Positions 22,930 to 34,307 of a stretch of 64,000 nucleotides of DNA are shown piece by piece. How positions within the stretch are numbered: position 1 is the first letter of the stretch; every line of letters begins with the position of its first letter. Below the pieces are notes generated by a model, which was not told where the DNA came from, did not search any database, and saw only the letters and a list, made by a program, of their open reading frames with translations. The translations under genes and the position numbers were made by a program. The stretch covers positions 116,163 through 180,162 of the forward strand of contig JAZRVO010000006.1 in assembly GCA_045599185.1 (NCBI GenBank), in the 5' to 3' direction. Origin of the DNA: UBA1240 sp045599185 (GTDB taxonomy: Bacteria > Spirochaetota > Spirochaetia > Treponematales > Treponemataceae).

Positions 22930-23790
22930 ATGTCTGACAGTATTTGTTTGAAAGCACCTGCAAAGCTCAATTTAACCTTAAGGGTTTTTCCAAAGCGTGC
23001 AGACGGTTTTCACAATATTGAAAGCATATTTCAGAAGATTGACCTGTGTGACCAGCTTACAGTTTCGGTTGCTGAAAAACCCGGTTGCAGGCTTACGGTT
23101 GACGGAATGACTTTGCCGGAAGAAAACACCGTAACAAAGGCGTTTTCTCTTTTTGAAGAACGCGTAAAAATCGGTGTAGGCGTAAACGTTCAGCTGAAAA
23201 AAATCATTCCAAGCGGTGCCGGTATGGGAGGCGGTTCTTCTGATGCGGCAACCATGCTGCAGGGACTGAATGCTTTGTTTGATGCAAAATTGGGCAATGA
23301 AGAATTGCTTTCAATGGCGGAGAAAATTGGCAGTGACGTTCCGTTTTTTTTGGGCGGCAGTTGCGCTTTGGTTAGCGGTCGCGGCGAAATTATTAAGCCT
23401 GTAACAAGCCGCAGTGATATCTGCTTTGTTGCCGTTTGCCCTGAAATACATTGTTCTACAAAAGAAGCTTATGCGCTTGTTGACCGGTGGCAGGAAAATC
23501 ATACCGATGATGCCAGCTGGTTAAACTTCAGTGAACTTGAAAAAGAATATAACCAGCCTGTAAAAAGCTGGCGTTTTTTTAACAGTTTTACCAGTCCTAT
23601 TTTTGCTGAATATGCCCAAATCAGTCAGGCTTTGTCTGACATTCGCGATTATGGCGCAGATTTTGCCGAAATGACGGGTTCCGGTTCTACAGTATTTGGT
23701 GTGTTTGAGTCTGAAAAGAAGGCTCAGCAGGCTTATAACAAACTTTCTGCATGTTGGAAGCGCTGCTATTTGTGCAACGTTTTTAATTAA
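22930..23790 (+). CDS. ispE: 4-diphosphocytidyl-2-C-methyl-D-erythritol kinase
   Basis: The 286-residue GHMP kinase phosphorylates CDP-methylerythritol in the MEP route to isoprenoids. The start KAPAKLNLTLRV, the ATP-binding loop IPSGAGMGGGSSDAA (about 95-109) and the C-terminal MTGSGSTVFGVF motif are intact. Its presence shows that this organism makes isoprenoids by the non-mevalonate path, needed for undecaprenyl carriers. It is followed by spoVG, as in Firmicutes. The message is probably leaderless. Confidence 0.95.
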   Translation: MSDSICLKAPAKLNLTLRVFPKRADGFHNIESIFQKIDLCDQLTVSVAEKPGCRLTVDGMTLPEENTVTKAFSLFEERVKIGVGVNVQLKKIIPSGAGMGGGSSDAATMLQGLNALFDAKLGNEELLSMAEKIGSDVPFFLGGSCALVSGRGEIIKPVTSRSDICFVAVCPEIHCSTKEAYALVDRWQENHTDDASWLNFSELEKEYNQPVKSWRFFNSFTSPIFAEYAQISQALSDIRDYGADFAEMTGSGSTVFGVFESEKKAQQAYNKLSACWKRCYLCNVFN

Positions 23791-23818
23791 CTGACTTGTG
23801 TTTGAAGGAGAGTAACAA

Positions 23819-24115
23819 ATGCAAATCACAGAAATTCGTATAAGAAAGGTTTCATCTGAAGAAGGCAAGCTGCGGGCTTATGTAACAGTTACTTTTGACA
23901 ACTGCTTTGTGGTTCACAACATAAAGGCAATTGAAGGTAAAAACGGTTTGTTTATTGCAATGCCCAGCCGTAAAACCCGTACCGGCGATTATAAAGATAT
24001 TGCGCATCCGATTAGTCCGGATTTTAGAAACGAACTGGAATCAAAAATACTTGCTGAATATGAAGCCGGTAATTTTGAAGAAACTGTTGAATACGATGAA
24101 GAGTATCTTGCATAA
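23819..24115 (+). CDS. spoVG: SpoVG family regulator
   Basis: The 98-residue protein has the full SpoVG fold (MQITEIRIRKVSSEEGKLRA, then FIAMPSRKTRTGDYKDIAHP). SpoVG proteins bind DNA and RNA and modulate gene expression; the Borrelia homologue is a site-specific DNA-binding protein. GGAG lies 8 nt before the ATG, 28 bp downstream of ispE. Confidence 0.96.
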   Translation: MQITEIRIRKVSSEEGKLRAYVTVTFDNCFVVHNIKAIEGKNGLFIAMPSRKTRTGDYKDIAHPISPDFRNELESKILAEYEAGNFEETVEYDEEYLA

Positions 24116-24126
24116 ATTGCAAATTT

Positions 24127-24147
24127 TCTTTAGATTATATCTAAAGA
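24127..24147. repeat. Inverted repeat between spoVG and tRNA-Gln
   Basis: TCTTTAGA and TCTAAAGA are separated by 5 nt. It may serve as a weak terminator for spoVG or a control site for the tRNA. Confidence 0.4.
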
Positions 24148-24179
24148 CTTTAATAACTTTTGTTCTTAAACAAGGGTAT

Positions 24180-24252
24180 TGGGACGTCGTCAAGTGGTAA
24201 GACAACGGCTTTTGGTGCCGTCATTCCGCAGGTTCGAATCCTGCCGTCCCAG
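24180..24252 (+). tRNA. tRNA-Gln(TTG)
   Basis: The 73-nt cloverleaf has acceptor TGGGACG/CGTCCCA, anticodon stem ACGGC/GCCGT, loop TTTTGGT (anticodon TTG) and T-arm CGCAG-GTTCGAAT-CTGC. The discriminator base is G and CCA is not encoded. With tRNA-Gln(CTG) at 11746 both glutamine isoacceptors are in this window. Confidence 0.94.
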
Positions 24253-24326
24253 ATAAATAGGGAATAATTTGTTCCTGTACAAAAAAATATAGTGCTGAAA
24301 TGCTCTCAATAAAAGGAGTTCCTGAA

Positions 24327-24872
24327 ATGGATTGTTTAGACCTGAACGCCAAATTGCGCAACGAATCTGGTAAATCTGCAGCAAAAAAATTGCGCTCAAC
24401 TGGCCGTTTGCCTGCTGTTATGTATAACTCAAAAGGCGTAGCCACAATGTTGGACGTTGATGAATTGGAATTCACAAAAGTTTGGAAAATGGCAACTCCT
24501 ACTACATTGATTTCACTTGATGTAGAAGGAAAAAAACACCTTGCTTTCATTCAAGACACAGAATACGACATTAAGGCTGACAAAAACCTTCATGTTGACT
24601 TCCACGTAATTGATGAAGACAAACCTTTGAAAGTGACAATGAAAGTACAGATTACTGGAAACCCAGTTGGTGTACGCGAAGGCGGCGTTTTGACAACAGG
24701 TGTTAAAGAAGTAACAATTGAATGTTTGCCAAAAGACCTGCCAGTACGCATTGTTGGCGATGTTTCAAACCTCGCTTGCGGACAGTCTTTCACAGTAAAA
24801 GAATTGCCATTTGCTGAAGGTGTAAAAATCTTGAGTGATGCTGATGCAGTTGTTGCAAAAGTATACAAATAA
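24327..24872 (+). CDS. rplY: 50S ribosomal protein L25/Ctc
   Basis: The 181-residue protein has the L25 5S-rRNA-binding domain (about 1-90, with AKLRNESGKSAAKKLRSTGR and LPAVMYNSKG) and the C-terminal TL5/Ctc beta domain ending VKILSDADAVVAKVY. The start at 24327 follows AAAGGAG; an ATG nine codons earlier has no such site. Confidence 0.95.
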   Translation: MDCLDLNAKLRNESGKSAAKKLRSTGRLPAVMYNSKGVATMLDVDELEFTKVWKMATPTTLISLDVEGKKHLAFIQDTEYDIKADKNLHVDFHVIDEDKPLKVTMKVQITGNPVGVREGGVLTTGVKEVTIECLPKDLPVRIVGDVSNLACGQSFTVKELPFAEGVKILSDADAVVAKVYK

Positions 24873-24898
24873 TTCTTTTTAACCCAGCAGTTTCAAAA

Positions 24899-24933
24899 GG
24901 ATATTCTGAGTTTTCAGAATATCCTTTTTTTTT
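24899..24933 (+). terminator. Terminator after rplY
   Basis: GGATATTCTGA pairs with TCAGAATATCC and nine T residues follow, ending 11 nt before tilS. Confidence 0.9.
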
Positions 24934-24943
24934 CGGCGTAATT

Positions 24944-26404
24944 ATGACCCTTCAGCAAAATTCAATTTTTATCAATTCAACAAAAAATTACGATATTTCT
25001 GCCATAAACGGCAAAATTGAAAATGTAAAAACTTCGCTTTTGCAGCTTTTTGTAAAAGAAGGAATAAAACGTGTTGGCGCTGGTGTTTCCGGCGGCCCGG
25101 ATTCCATGGTTTTGCTGAACATTTTGTGCGACGTTTGCGCCAAAAGCAATTTGCCGCTTTTTGTGTTGACCGTTAATCATAACGTGCGCGAAGAATCTGT
25201 AAGTGCGGCCGACAGCGATTTTGTGATTGATTTTTGCGAAGCGTTCAATAAAAACAGCCGGAATGATTTTAAAGTAATTTTTGAAAAACAGACGATTCCG
25301 CCGAATGAAATTGCCCGGCTTGCCAAAACACGGGACAGGGGCGAGGAAGAAGCGGCGCGTTTTTTGCGCTATCAGCTGTTTGACGATTTTTGCCGTAAAA
25401 ATGATATTGGCCTTTTTTGTCTTGGCCATAACAAAACCGACCAGCTTGAAACGCTGATTCAGCGGTTTTTGCAGGGTGCCGGCGTTTTTAAAAGTGCAGG
25501 CATACCACAGCGCCGCGGCAATTTTTACAGGCCGCTTTTAAGCCTTGAAAAGGATGAAATTACTTTTTTCGCCCAGAACAGGAACATTCCTTTTCGCTTT
25601 GATGCGACAAACGCCCAGAATATTTACAACCGCAACAAAATACGCAACCAGCTTGTGCCGGTTTTGAACCAGTTTTTTGAAGGCTGGGACACGGCAGTTT
25701 TGCATGGTGCCGAAAAAGCCGCAGATTTTTCTGGTTTAATTGAAAAAGTGCGCCAGAATTGCGTCTGGCAAAGGGAAGAATATGCGGAAAACTGCGTAAA
25801 AATGCCTTTGATTCAGTTTGAAAGCCTTGATTTGCCTTACAGAATTGAAATTTTATACGACGCGCTGGTTTGCGTAAAACTTAAACGCCGCCTTACTTAT
25901 GACCAGATGCGGACTGCGGCCAAAAATGACGGCCAATTGAATTTGAACGATTTGTCCGTAACGCGGAAAAACGGTTTTATTTTTGTTGAGCTTAGAAAAA
26001 ATGAAAATTTACAGAAAGCAGAAAAAACAGGCTTTTATATTGAAGTTTTTGAAAATTTTTCCGCAAAAATCTGCGATTTTTCAGTAACATCACGCATTGC
26101 AGAAAATGCGGCTGATTTTGAATTGCTGAAAAAAGATAATTTTCTTGGACCTTTTCCTTTTCCCTGTGTGCTTAGAAATCGCCAACCTGCCGATAAAGTA
26201 AAAGATAGTGGCGGTTCATACAAACTGCTTTCAAAAGTTTTGTCTGATTTTAAAGTTGCAGAAAAACATCGTGACAAATTGCCGGTAATTGAAGCTGGCG
26301 GCGAAATTTTTGCGCTGGCCGGTGAATTTTTAGGCTATAAAAATTACCTTGTAAAGCATCAGTCAGAGGCGCAGAAGCAGGTTTTTGTTAAATTTGAAAC
26401 GTGA
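24944..26404 (+). CDS. tilS: tRNA(Ile)-lysidine synthase
   Basis: The 486-residue enzyme attaches lysine to C34 of the CAT-anticodon isoleucine tRNA. The PP-loop SGGPDSMVLL (about 50-59) starts the ATPase domain, GHNKTDQLETLIQRFLQG is the second conserved block, and a C-terminal TilS domain follows. An unusually long N-terminal arm of about 45 residues precedes the PP-loop; no Shine-Dalgarno sequence is visible before the first ATG, which lies just after the rplY terminator, so the true start may be a little downstream. GTG and TTG codons could serve. Confidence 0.92.
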   Translation: MTLQQNSIFINSTKNYDISAINGKIENVKTSLLQLFVKEGIKRVGAGVSGGPDSMVLLNILCDVCAKSNLPLFVLTVNHNVREESVSAADSDFVIDFCEAFNKNSRNDFKVIFEKQTIPPNEIARLAKTRDRGEEEAARFLRYQLFDDFCRKNDIGLFCLGHNKTDQLETLIQRFLQGAGVFKSAGIPQRRGNFYRPLLSLEKDEITFFAQNRNIPFRFDATNAQNIYNRNKIRNQLVPVLNQFFEGWDTAVLHGAEKAADFSGLIEKVRQNCVWQREEYAENCVKMPLIQFESLDLPYRIEILYDALVCVKLKRRLTYDQMRTAAKNDGQLNLNDLSVTRKNGFIFVELRKNENLQKAEKTGFYIEVFENFSAKICDFSVTSRIAENAADFELLKKDNFLGPFPFPCVLRNRQPADKVKDSGGSYKLLSKVLSDFKVAEKHRDKLPVIEAGGEIFALAGEFLGYKNYLVKHQSEAQKQVFVKFET

Positions 26405-26435
26405 ACCGGCCAAAAAGTGAAAAAATGAGGATTTT

Positions 26436-28481
<2,046 letters not shown>

Positions 28482-28534
28482 AAAAATAAAAACTGGAAGG
28501 TTTGTATTTTTCGTTTATATAGAAAAATATAACG

Positions 28535-28562
28535 GTGCCTGTAAAAATTTCAATTTTTACAG
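28535..28562. other. Perfect palindrome between ftsH and the TPR gene
   Basis: CCTGTAAAAAT pairs with ATTTTTACAGG across a 4-nt loop. No T-run follows, so it may be a processing or attenuation site within one transcript. Confidence 0.45.
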
Positions 28563-28609
28563 GTGAATTTGAAAGATTTTTTACAAAACTTGCGCTTTTG
28601 GAGGGCAAA

Positions 28610-30685
28610 ATGCAAATAAAATACAACGGTTCAATAAAAACATTCTTAGTGATTTTAATTTTCAGTTTATTTTCTGCAAATATTTTTGCCCAGATTGCCC
28701 AAAGCGAAGAAAAAGCGCCAATAATTGCGTCTGCACAGGAAGCCAACAGACGTACGGCTTTGGTTTGTCTTGATAAAAGTGCAAAGGCAATTGAAGATGC
28801 CCGGTGGGACAAAGCCTACGAACAGGCCGATCTGGGCATAAAATACGACCCGGAAATTCCTGATTTGTGGTACTTGAAGGCACTGTCTGCGGAAGTTTTG
28901 AACAAGCCGAAAGCCCGGAGCCTTGAATATTTAAGCAGGGCGCTGAATATCAGCGACTGGGTTCAGTGCAGCCGTGATTCGGCACGCATTCTGTACGCCG
29001 ATTTGCTTTGCGACACTTGCAGCTGGCTTACAGCCCTAAGCGTTCTTGATGTTGAACCGTATTTGCAAAGCAGTGATGCTGATTACATTCGTTCCAAAGT
29101 TTATTACAACATCGGGCACTCAAATTCTGCATTTGAACTGATAAAAAATGCCCGTACTTTGTACCCTAACGACGGCCGTTTTCCTCTTTTGTTCTTTAAA
29201 AATGAACTTGGAAGAAGAAGCAACCCGGTAATTGCGGATTATGCGGCTTCTTTGCTGCGCACCCACACTATGTGGACAAGCGAATATCCAGAAATTCTGG
29301 TTTACGGCGCTGCATACAGCCGTTCAAATGACGAAGCTGAAAGGCTTTTGCGTGCTTTTAACGCGTACAACAACCACAGCGAACTTGCCACTGTTTTTTC
29401 CCTTGAACGCGGCCTGATTAGCGAAATTGAAGCCTTGCAGCAGATGGTTCGCTTTGCTTCAACCGGCCTGCGTTTTGAATATTTGCAGGCTTTTGCAGAC
29501 CTTCTCAGCGACCGCGACGTAATTCGCCAGACAAATGAATGGCTTACTGCTTTTGCAGGCGTGCTGATTTTTGATACGAATAATGATGGAATTGTAGACC
29601 TTGCCTGTCATTACAAGCGGGGCAGGGCTGAAACAATCCGTTACGACCACAATCAGGATGGGGTTGCAACATGGCAGGCAAACTGCGATTTTGGCGTGCC
29701 GGTTACTTTATCTTTTGCTGGCGGCGATATTACGGTTGGTTACGGCGTTTACCCGGCAGTAGACCGTTTTGTAGACAGGCAGAATGAAACTGAAATTACT
29801 GTAACTGCCGAATCCTTGTACTGGACACCGGTGGACATTGTTCAGGCCAATTTTAAAAAACTTAATGCACAATTTTTCGTTCCGCAGGTTAAGCGCAATA
29901 TTGAAACTTTGGCAATGCCGGTTTTAATGCGCTATGCAAGCAAAATAACCGTGCCTACAGCAGAAAGGGAAAACGGTTTTATCCGTTTTACCATGCTTCG
30001 TGGCCAGCCGCAGTCGGCAGTTTATTATCAGGGTGAAAAACCTTTTGCTTTTGCGGCTTTTGATCACGGCAGCCTGCTTTACCGCAACATCGATTCTGAC
30101 GGTGACGATTTTTTTGAAATGACCGAGATTTACGATTTTAATCCGGCTTTGGTACGCATGTACATGACTGCCGAAGAAGACCGCCTTTTGAACGAAAAAC
30201 TTTTCGGTACTTTGCCGGTTACCCACGGCACATTTATGACCAAAGCTGTTGGCGACTTAAACAGAGACGGCAGAACTGAATATGTGTCGGAATTTTTAAG
30301 CGGCGGTGCACGGCTTGTTTCGTGGGACACGGATGAAGAAGCCGACGGCGAATGGAATATTCGTTCCGTAATTACTGATGAATCCCAGATTGACCAGTTT
30401 GTGCATCCGGTTACTAAAGAAGTAATTACCGTAATTACCGATGGCGGCAGGCCTAAACTTATTCAGAATGCTTTTGGAAACCAGCTGATTTTTCAGGATG
30501 ATTTTTACGAAAAACTGTTCTGGATTGGTGAAAAACAGAATTATGATGTTGCAAAACAAGTTCTGAATTTCTTTAACCATTCTACAGTTCCGGGTGTTTC
30601 TGTATTAGACAATGTCGTTGAAGGCAAACGCCTGCTGGTTGTTTCCATCGGCGACTTCTATTTTGGAGAAGTTTTTGATGAATAA
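28610..30685 (+). CDS. Secreted TPR protein with Asp-rich calcium-type loops
   Basis: The 691-residue protein has a signal peptide ending SANIFAQ (about residue 30) and, at about 45-260, helical repeats of the TPR type (WDKAYEQADLGIKYDPEIPD and LWYLKALSAEVLNKPKARSL). The second half holds several Asp-rich loops of the DxDxDG kind: DTNNDGIVDLA (about 322), DHNQDGVATWQ (about 346), DSDGDDFFEM (about 494) and DLNRDGRTEYV (about 547), suggesting calcium binding. The ATG follows GGAGGG. The last codons overlap the start of the HtrA-like protease by 8 bp, so the two proteins are made together and may work together in the periplasm. Confidence 0.75.
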   Translation: MQIKYNGSIKTFLVILIFSLFSANIFAQIAQSEEKAPIIASAQEANRRTALVCLDKSAKAIEDARWDKAYEQADLGIKYDPEIPDLWYLKALSAEVLNKPKARSLEYLSRALNISDWVQCSRDSARILYADLLCDTCSWLTALSVLDVEPYLQSSDADYIRSKVYYNIGHSNSAFELIKNARTLYPNDGRFPLLFFKNELGRRSNPVIADYAASLLRTHTMWTSEYPEILVYGAAYSRSNDEAERLLRAFNAYNNHSELATVFSLERGLISEIEALQQMVRFASTGLRFEYLQAFADLLSDRDVIRQTNEWLTAFAGVLIFDTNNDGIVDLACHYKRGRAETIRYDHNQDGVATWQANCDFGVPVTLSFAGGDITVGYGVYPAVDRFVDRQNETEITVTAESLYWTPVDIVQANFKKLNAQFFVPQVKRNIETLAMPVLMRYASKITVPTAERENGFIRFTMLRGQPQSAVYYQGEKPFAFAAFDHGSLLYRNIDSDGDDFFEMTEIYDFNPALVRMYMTAEEDRLLNEKLFGTLPVTHGTFMTKAVGDLNRDGRTEYVSEFLSGGARLVSWDTDEEADGEWNIRSVITDESQIDQFVHPVTKEVITVITDGGRPKLIQNAFGNQLIFQDDFYEKLFWIGEKQNYDVAKQVLNFFNHSTVPGVSVLDNVVEGKRLLVVSIGDFYFGEVFDE

Positions 30686-32360
30686 GACTAAAATTTGTGT
30701 ATTTTTGTGCGGTTTGATGATTTTTTGCCAGATTCAGTTTGTTTTTGCCAACGGTTCTGGCGAAAAAAGCGAAAAAAATACTACAAATCAAAGTCAGCCG
30801 GTAAAAGTGCCAAAATATACCGACGAACAGCGCCAGTTTTTAGAAATTGATGCAATTGAAAAACTTATAGCAGAAAAACCTGTTGAAGCAATGTGGCAGG
30901 CTAAGCTGTCTTATGAAGCGAATCCTTCCAAAGAAGAATATTCTTCGCTTTATACAAAAACCAAAAATGCAGTAATTGAAGCTTTCAACAAAGCCTGCAC
31001 TGATTCAAAATGGGTGCAGGCTATGTCTTATTTTGAATCGCTGGAATCTTGCGGCGTAAAAAACGCAGCAGAAGCCGGATGGTCTTACGATAAGCTGCTG
31101 CAAAAAGCCATGCCGGGTTCTGAATATACGGCAAAAACACAGCAGACCGCGCCTAAAATGGCATCCATGGTTAGGGGCACCGTTACCGTTTGGGTAGATT
31201 TGGGCTTAAAAATTGAAAACGGCACCGGCTATGCAAACCGCGTGCTTGGTTCTGGTTTTTTCATTGACAGCCGCGGTTATCTTGTAACCAACCATCACGT
31301 AATAGAAAACATGGTAGACCCAAAATACGAAGGCTACGCCCGGCTTTACATAACCCTCGCCGATGATCCGGACGAACGCATTCCGGCCAAAGTTGTCGCT
31401 TACGACAAGGATTTGGATTTGGCGTTGCTCCGCACTCCTGTTCCGCCGCCACATGTTTTTCCTCTTGGCACATCGGAAGACCTTGAAATCGGTGACAAAA
31501 TTTATGCAATCGGTTCGCCTATCGGGCTGGAACGTACCATTACATCGGGTATCGTTTCTAACCCGGAACGCAAGCTGCTTTCTACGGCAACGGTTATGCA
31601 GATAGATGCCGCCATTAACAGCGGCAACAGCGGCGGCCCGGTTTTAGCAGAAAACGGTTCGGTACAGGCAATTGTTTTTGCAGGCATTTTGCAGTACGAA
31701 GGCTTGAATTTTGGTATACCGGTAGAATATTTGAAGACGATTTTGCCGCGGCTTTATGCTGGCGGCAAGATTGAACACAGCTGGATTGGTGCTTACGGCA
31801 GAAATTACCGCGACAACGCTTTTTTGCCTTATGGCGTAGAAATTTTCTATGTAATGCCGGGTAGCCCGGCAGCAAAAAGCGGCCTAAAGGCCGGTGATAT
31901 TGTAAAGTCAATCGGCGGCAAAAAGTTTACTACAATTGAACAGTTGCAGAATGTTCTGCTGTACAAACAGCCTTCTTCAATTATTACAGTTGAATACGAA
32001 CGCAATGGCGAACAGAAAACTGCCGCCGTTTATACAATGGTTCGCCCTGAAAACCCTGGCTATGAAATTTACCAGCGCGACAGTGTTGCAAATTATTTCT
32101 TGCCTATTTTCGGTATGCAGCTTCTGCTTACAAAAGATTCGCTGCATAAAAAAGAATACGTGGTTACAAAAGTTTTGCCTAATACTGGCGCAGACGATGC
32201 CGGTTTTAGCGAAAACGACAAGATAGAGTTTAGCCGAATACGTGTAAGCGATGATAAAGATGCAATTTTAACTGAAGTTTATGCAAAAAAACGTAAAAAC
32301 GGATATGTGGATATTTTTATTTCCCTTGCAAACAGTCTAGACAGTCCTTTTTATTTTTAA
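30678..32360 (+). CDS. Secreted HtrA/DegP-like serine protease with PDZ domain
   Basis: The 560-residue protein has a signal peptide (about 1-25), a helical N-terminal region (about 45-150), and then a trypsin-like domain. The catalytic triad is in place: TNHHVIEN (His about 207), KDLDLALL (Asp about 247) and SGNSGGPV (Ser about 318). A PDZ domain follows (GSPAAKSGLKAGDIVKSIGG), then a further beta region that may be a second, diverged PDZ. The helical N-terminal module is not part of standard DegP. Translation is coupled to the TPR gene by an 8-bp overlap. It should act in periplasmic protein quality control or processing. Confidence 0.88.
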   Translation: MNKTKICVFLCGLMIFCQIQFVFANGSGEKSEKNTTNQSQPVKVPKYTDEQRQFLEIDAIEKLIAEKPVEAMWQAKLSYEANPSKEEYSSLYTKTKNAVIEAFNKACTDSKWVQAMSYFESLESCGVKNAAEAGWSYDKLLQKAMPGSEYTAKTQQTAPKMASMVRGTVTVWVDLGLKIENGTGYANRVLGSGFFIDSRGYLVTNHHVIENMVDPKYEGYARLYITLADDPDERIPAKVVAYDKDLDLALLRTPVPPPHVFPLGTSEDLEIGDKIYAIGSPIGLERTITSGIVSNPERKLLSTATVMQIDAAINSGNSGGPVLAENGSVQAIVFAGILQYEGLNFGIPVEYLKTILPRLYAGGKIEHSWIGAYGRNYRDNAFLPYGVEIFYVMPGSPAAKSGLKAGDIVKSIGGKKFTTIEQLQNVLLYKQPSSIITVEYERNGEQKTAAVYTMVRPENPGYEIYQRDSVANYFLPIFGMQLLLTKDSLHKKEYVVTKVLPNTGADDAGFSENDKIEFSRIRVSDDKDAILTEVYAKKRKNGYVDIFISLANSLDSPFYF

Positions 32361-32366
32361 TAGTAT
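32338..32366 (+). promoter_or_regulatory. Candidate promoter of lepA
   Basis: TAGACA (32338-32343) and TAGTAT (32361-32366) are 17 bp apart. The -10 box ends 6 nt before the lepA ATG and begins just after the upstream stop codon. A leaderless lepA message would result. The boxes are imperfect, so read-through from the protease gene is also possible. Confidence 0.45.
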
Positions 32367-32372
32367 TTAAAA

Positions 32373-34178
32373 ATGGACTTGCAACATATAAGAAACTTCT
32401 GCATCGTAGCTCATATTGACCACGGAAAGTCGACTTTAGCAGATCGACTTATTCAAAAAGCCCGAATTATTGACGATCGCCAATTTCAGAACCAAATTCT
32501 TGATAATATGGATATTGAACGCGAGCGGGGAATTACCATAAAAAGCCAGGCGGTAACGATTCCTTATACTGCCAAAAATGGCGAAACTTATGAACTTAAC
32601 TTTGTTGATACCCCCGGTCACGTAGACTTTTCTTACGAAGTATCGCGCGCAATCGCTTCTTGCGAAGGTGCGCTGCTTTTGATTGATGCCGCACAGGGAA
32701 TTGAATCTCAGACACTTTCCAACATGTACCTTGCGCTGGAACATGATTTGGAAATTCTGCCGGTTATCAATAAGATTGACCTTCCTGCGGCTGACATTCC
32801 TTCCGTAAAGCACCAGATTGACCACGATCTTGGGCTTGACCCGGAAACTGCAGTGCTGGTTTCGGCCAAGCAGGGTACTGGCATTGATGAACTTCTTGAA
32901 GCAATCGTAACTCGCGTACCGCCGCCAACAGCTGACGATTCTGGAAAAACCAAAGCACTTATTTTTGACTGCCACTACGACCCGTACCGCGGCGTTGTCG
33001 TTCATGTGCGTATTTTTTCCGGCTCGCTTAAAAACGGCCAGACAATTCGCTTTATGAGCAGCGGTTCTGAATATAAAATTGAAAATTGCGGTATTTTTAA
33101 GCTGAAACTTGAAGAAACTGGCGAAATTGGTGCCGGCGCGGTTGGTTATTTTATTGCCGGTGTAAAAACTGTTTCTGATGTTAGGGTTGGCGACACTGTT
33201 ACCGACGCTGAAAACCCGGCGGAAGAACCTTTGGCAGGTTTTAAGGAAGTAAAACCCGTCGTTTTTTCTTCAATTTACCCGATTGATTCCAATGATTATG
33301 ATGAATTGCGCGACAGCATGGAAAAACTTAAGCTGAATGATGCCAGCTTGACTTTTGAAAAAGACTCTTCCATTGCTTTGGGGCACGGTTTTAGGTGCGG
33401 ATTTTTGGGACTTCTGCACCTTGAAGTTGTTCAGGAACGCCTTGAACGCGATTTTGACCAGGCCGTAATTTTTACTGCGCCTTCGGTTCGTTACAGCGTA
33501 AAGCTTTCCAATGGCGAAGAAAAGTTTGTTGATAATCCGGCTGATTACCCGGAACAGAGCCGCATTGATTCGGCACAGGAACCTTACATCAAGGCTTCGA
33601 TAATTTCGCCTGCAACTTATTTGGGCAGTTTGATTTCGCTTTGTACCGAAAAGCGCGGTACCCAGACCAACATGCAGTACCTTGACGAAAAACGTGTTGA
33701 ATTAACTTACGAAATGCCGTTAAGCGAAGTTCTGTTTGATTTTTACGACCGCTTGAAAAGTTACAGCCGCGGCTATGCTTCTTTTGATTATGACATTATT
33801 GGTTACCGCCCGACGGAACTGGTAAAAATTGACATTCTTATTAACGGCAAGCCCGTTGATGCGCTTTCGCAGCTTAGCTACAAAGGCAATGCCTACGAAC
33901 GTGCCCGGCATGTTTGCGAAATGTTAAAAGAAGAAATCAGCCGCCAGCAGTTTAAAATTGCAATTCAGGGTGCAATTGGCAGCCAGATTATTGCCCGCGA
34001 AACTGTTAATCCTGTTCGTAAAGACGTTTTGGCAAAATGTTACGGCGGTGATATTACCCGTAAACGCAAGCTGCTTGAAAAACAGAAAGAAGGCAAAAAG
34101 CGCATGAAGATGATTGGTGACGTAGAATTGCCGCAGAGTGCATTTTTGGCCGTTCTTAAAACAAAAGACGAAAACTAA
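32373..34178 (+). CDS. lepA: Elongation factor 4 (LepA)
   Basis: The 601-residue translational GTPase has AHIDHGKSTL (G1), RGITIKSQAV (G2), DTPGHVDF (G3) and NKIDLP (G4), followed by EF-G-like domains and the LepA-specific C-terminus ending in KKRMKMIGDVELPQSAFLA. It acts on stalled or back-slipped ribosomes. There is no Shine-Dalgarno sequence before the ATG. Confidence 0.97.
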   Translation: MDLQHIRNFCIVAHIDHGKSTLADRLIQKARIIDDRQFQNQILDNMDIERERGITIKSQAVTIPYTAKNGETYELNFVDTPGHVDFSYEVSRAIASCEGALLLIDAAQGIESQTLSNMYLALEHDLEILPVINKIDLPAADIPSVKHQIDHDLGLDPETAVLVSAKQGTGIDELLEAIVTRVPPPTADDSGKTKALIFDCHYDPYRGVVVHVRIFSGSLKNGQTIRFMSSGSEYKIENCGIFKLKLEETGEIGAGAVGYFIAGVKTVSDVRVGDTVTDAENPAEEPLAGFKEVKPVVFSSIYPIDSNDYDELRDSMEKLKLNDASLTFEKDSSIALGHGFRCGFLGLLHLEVVQERLERDFDQAVIFTAPSVRYSVKLSNGEEKFVDNPADYPEQSRIDSAQEPYIKASIISPATYLGSLISLCTEKRGTQTNMQYLDEKRVELTYEMPLSEVLFDFYDRLKSYSRGYASFDYDIIGYRPTELVKIDILINGKPVDALSQLSYKGNAYERARHVCEMLKEEISRQQFKIAIQGAIGSQIIARETVNPVRKDVLAKCYGGDITRKRKLLEKQKEGKKRMKMIGDVELPQSAFLAVLKTKDEN

Positions 34179-34190
34179 ACATTGTAAAAA

Positions 34191-34221
34191 AAGTACTTTA
34201 CAACCGTAAAGTGCTTTTTTT
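34191..34221. terminator. Terminator after lepA
   Basis: AAGTACTTTAC pairs with GTAAAGTGCTT, with A-runs before and T-runs after. It may also serve the convergent HD-GYP gene. Confidence 0.85.
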
Positions 34222-34307
34222 ATGCCTGCTGCATCCTTGCAAACCATGCATTATAGTGCTTCAGCACTGGTAAAACCGGCAAAATGAATTTTCAGCTGCA
34301 AAACCCG

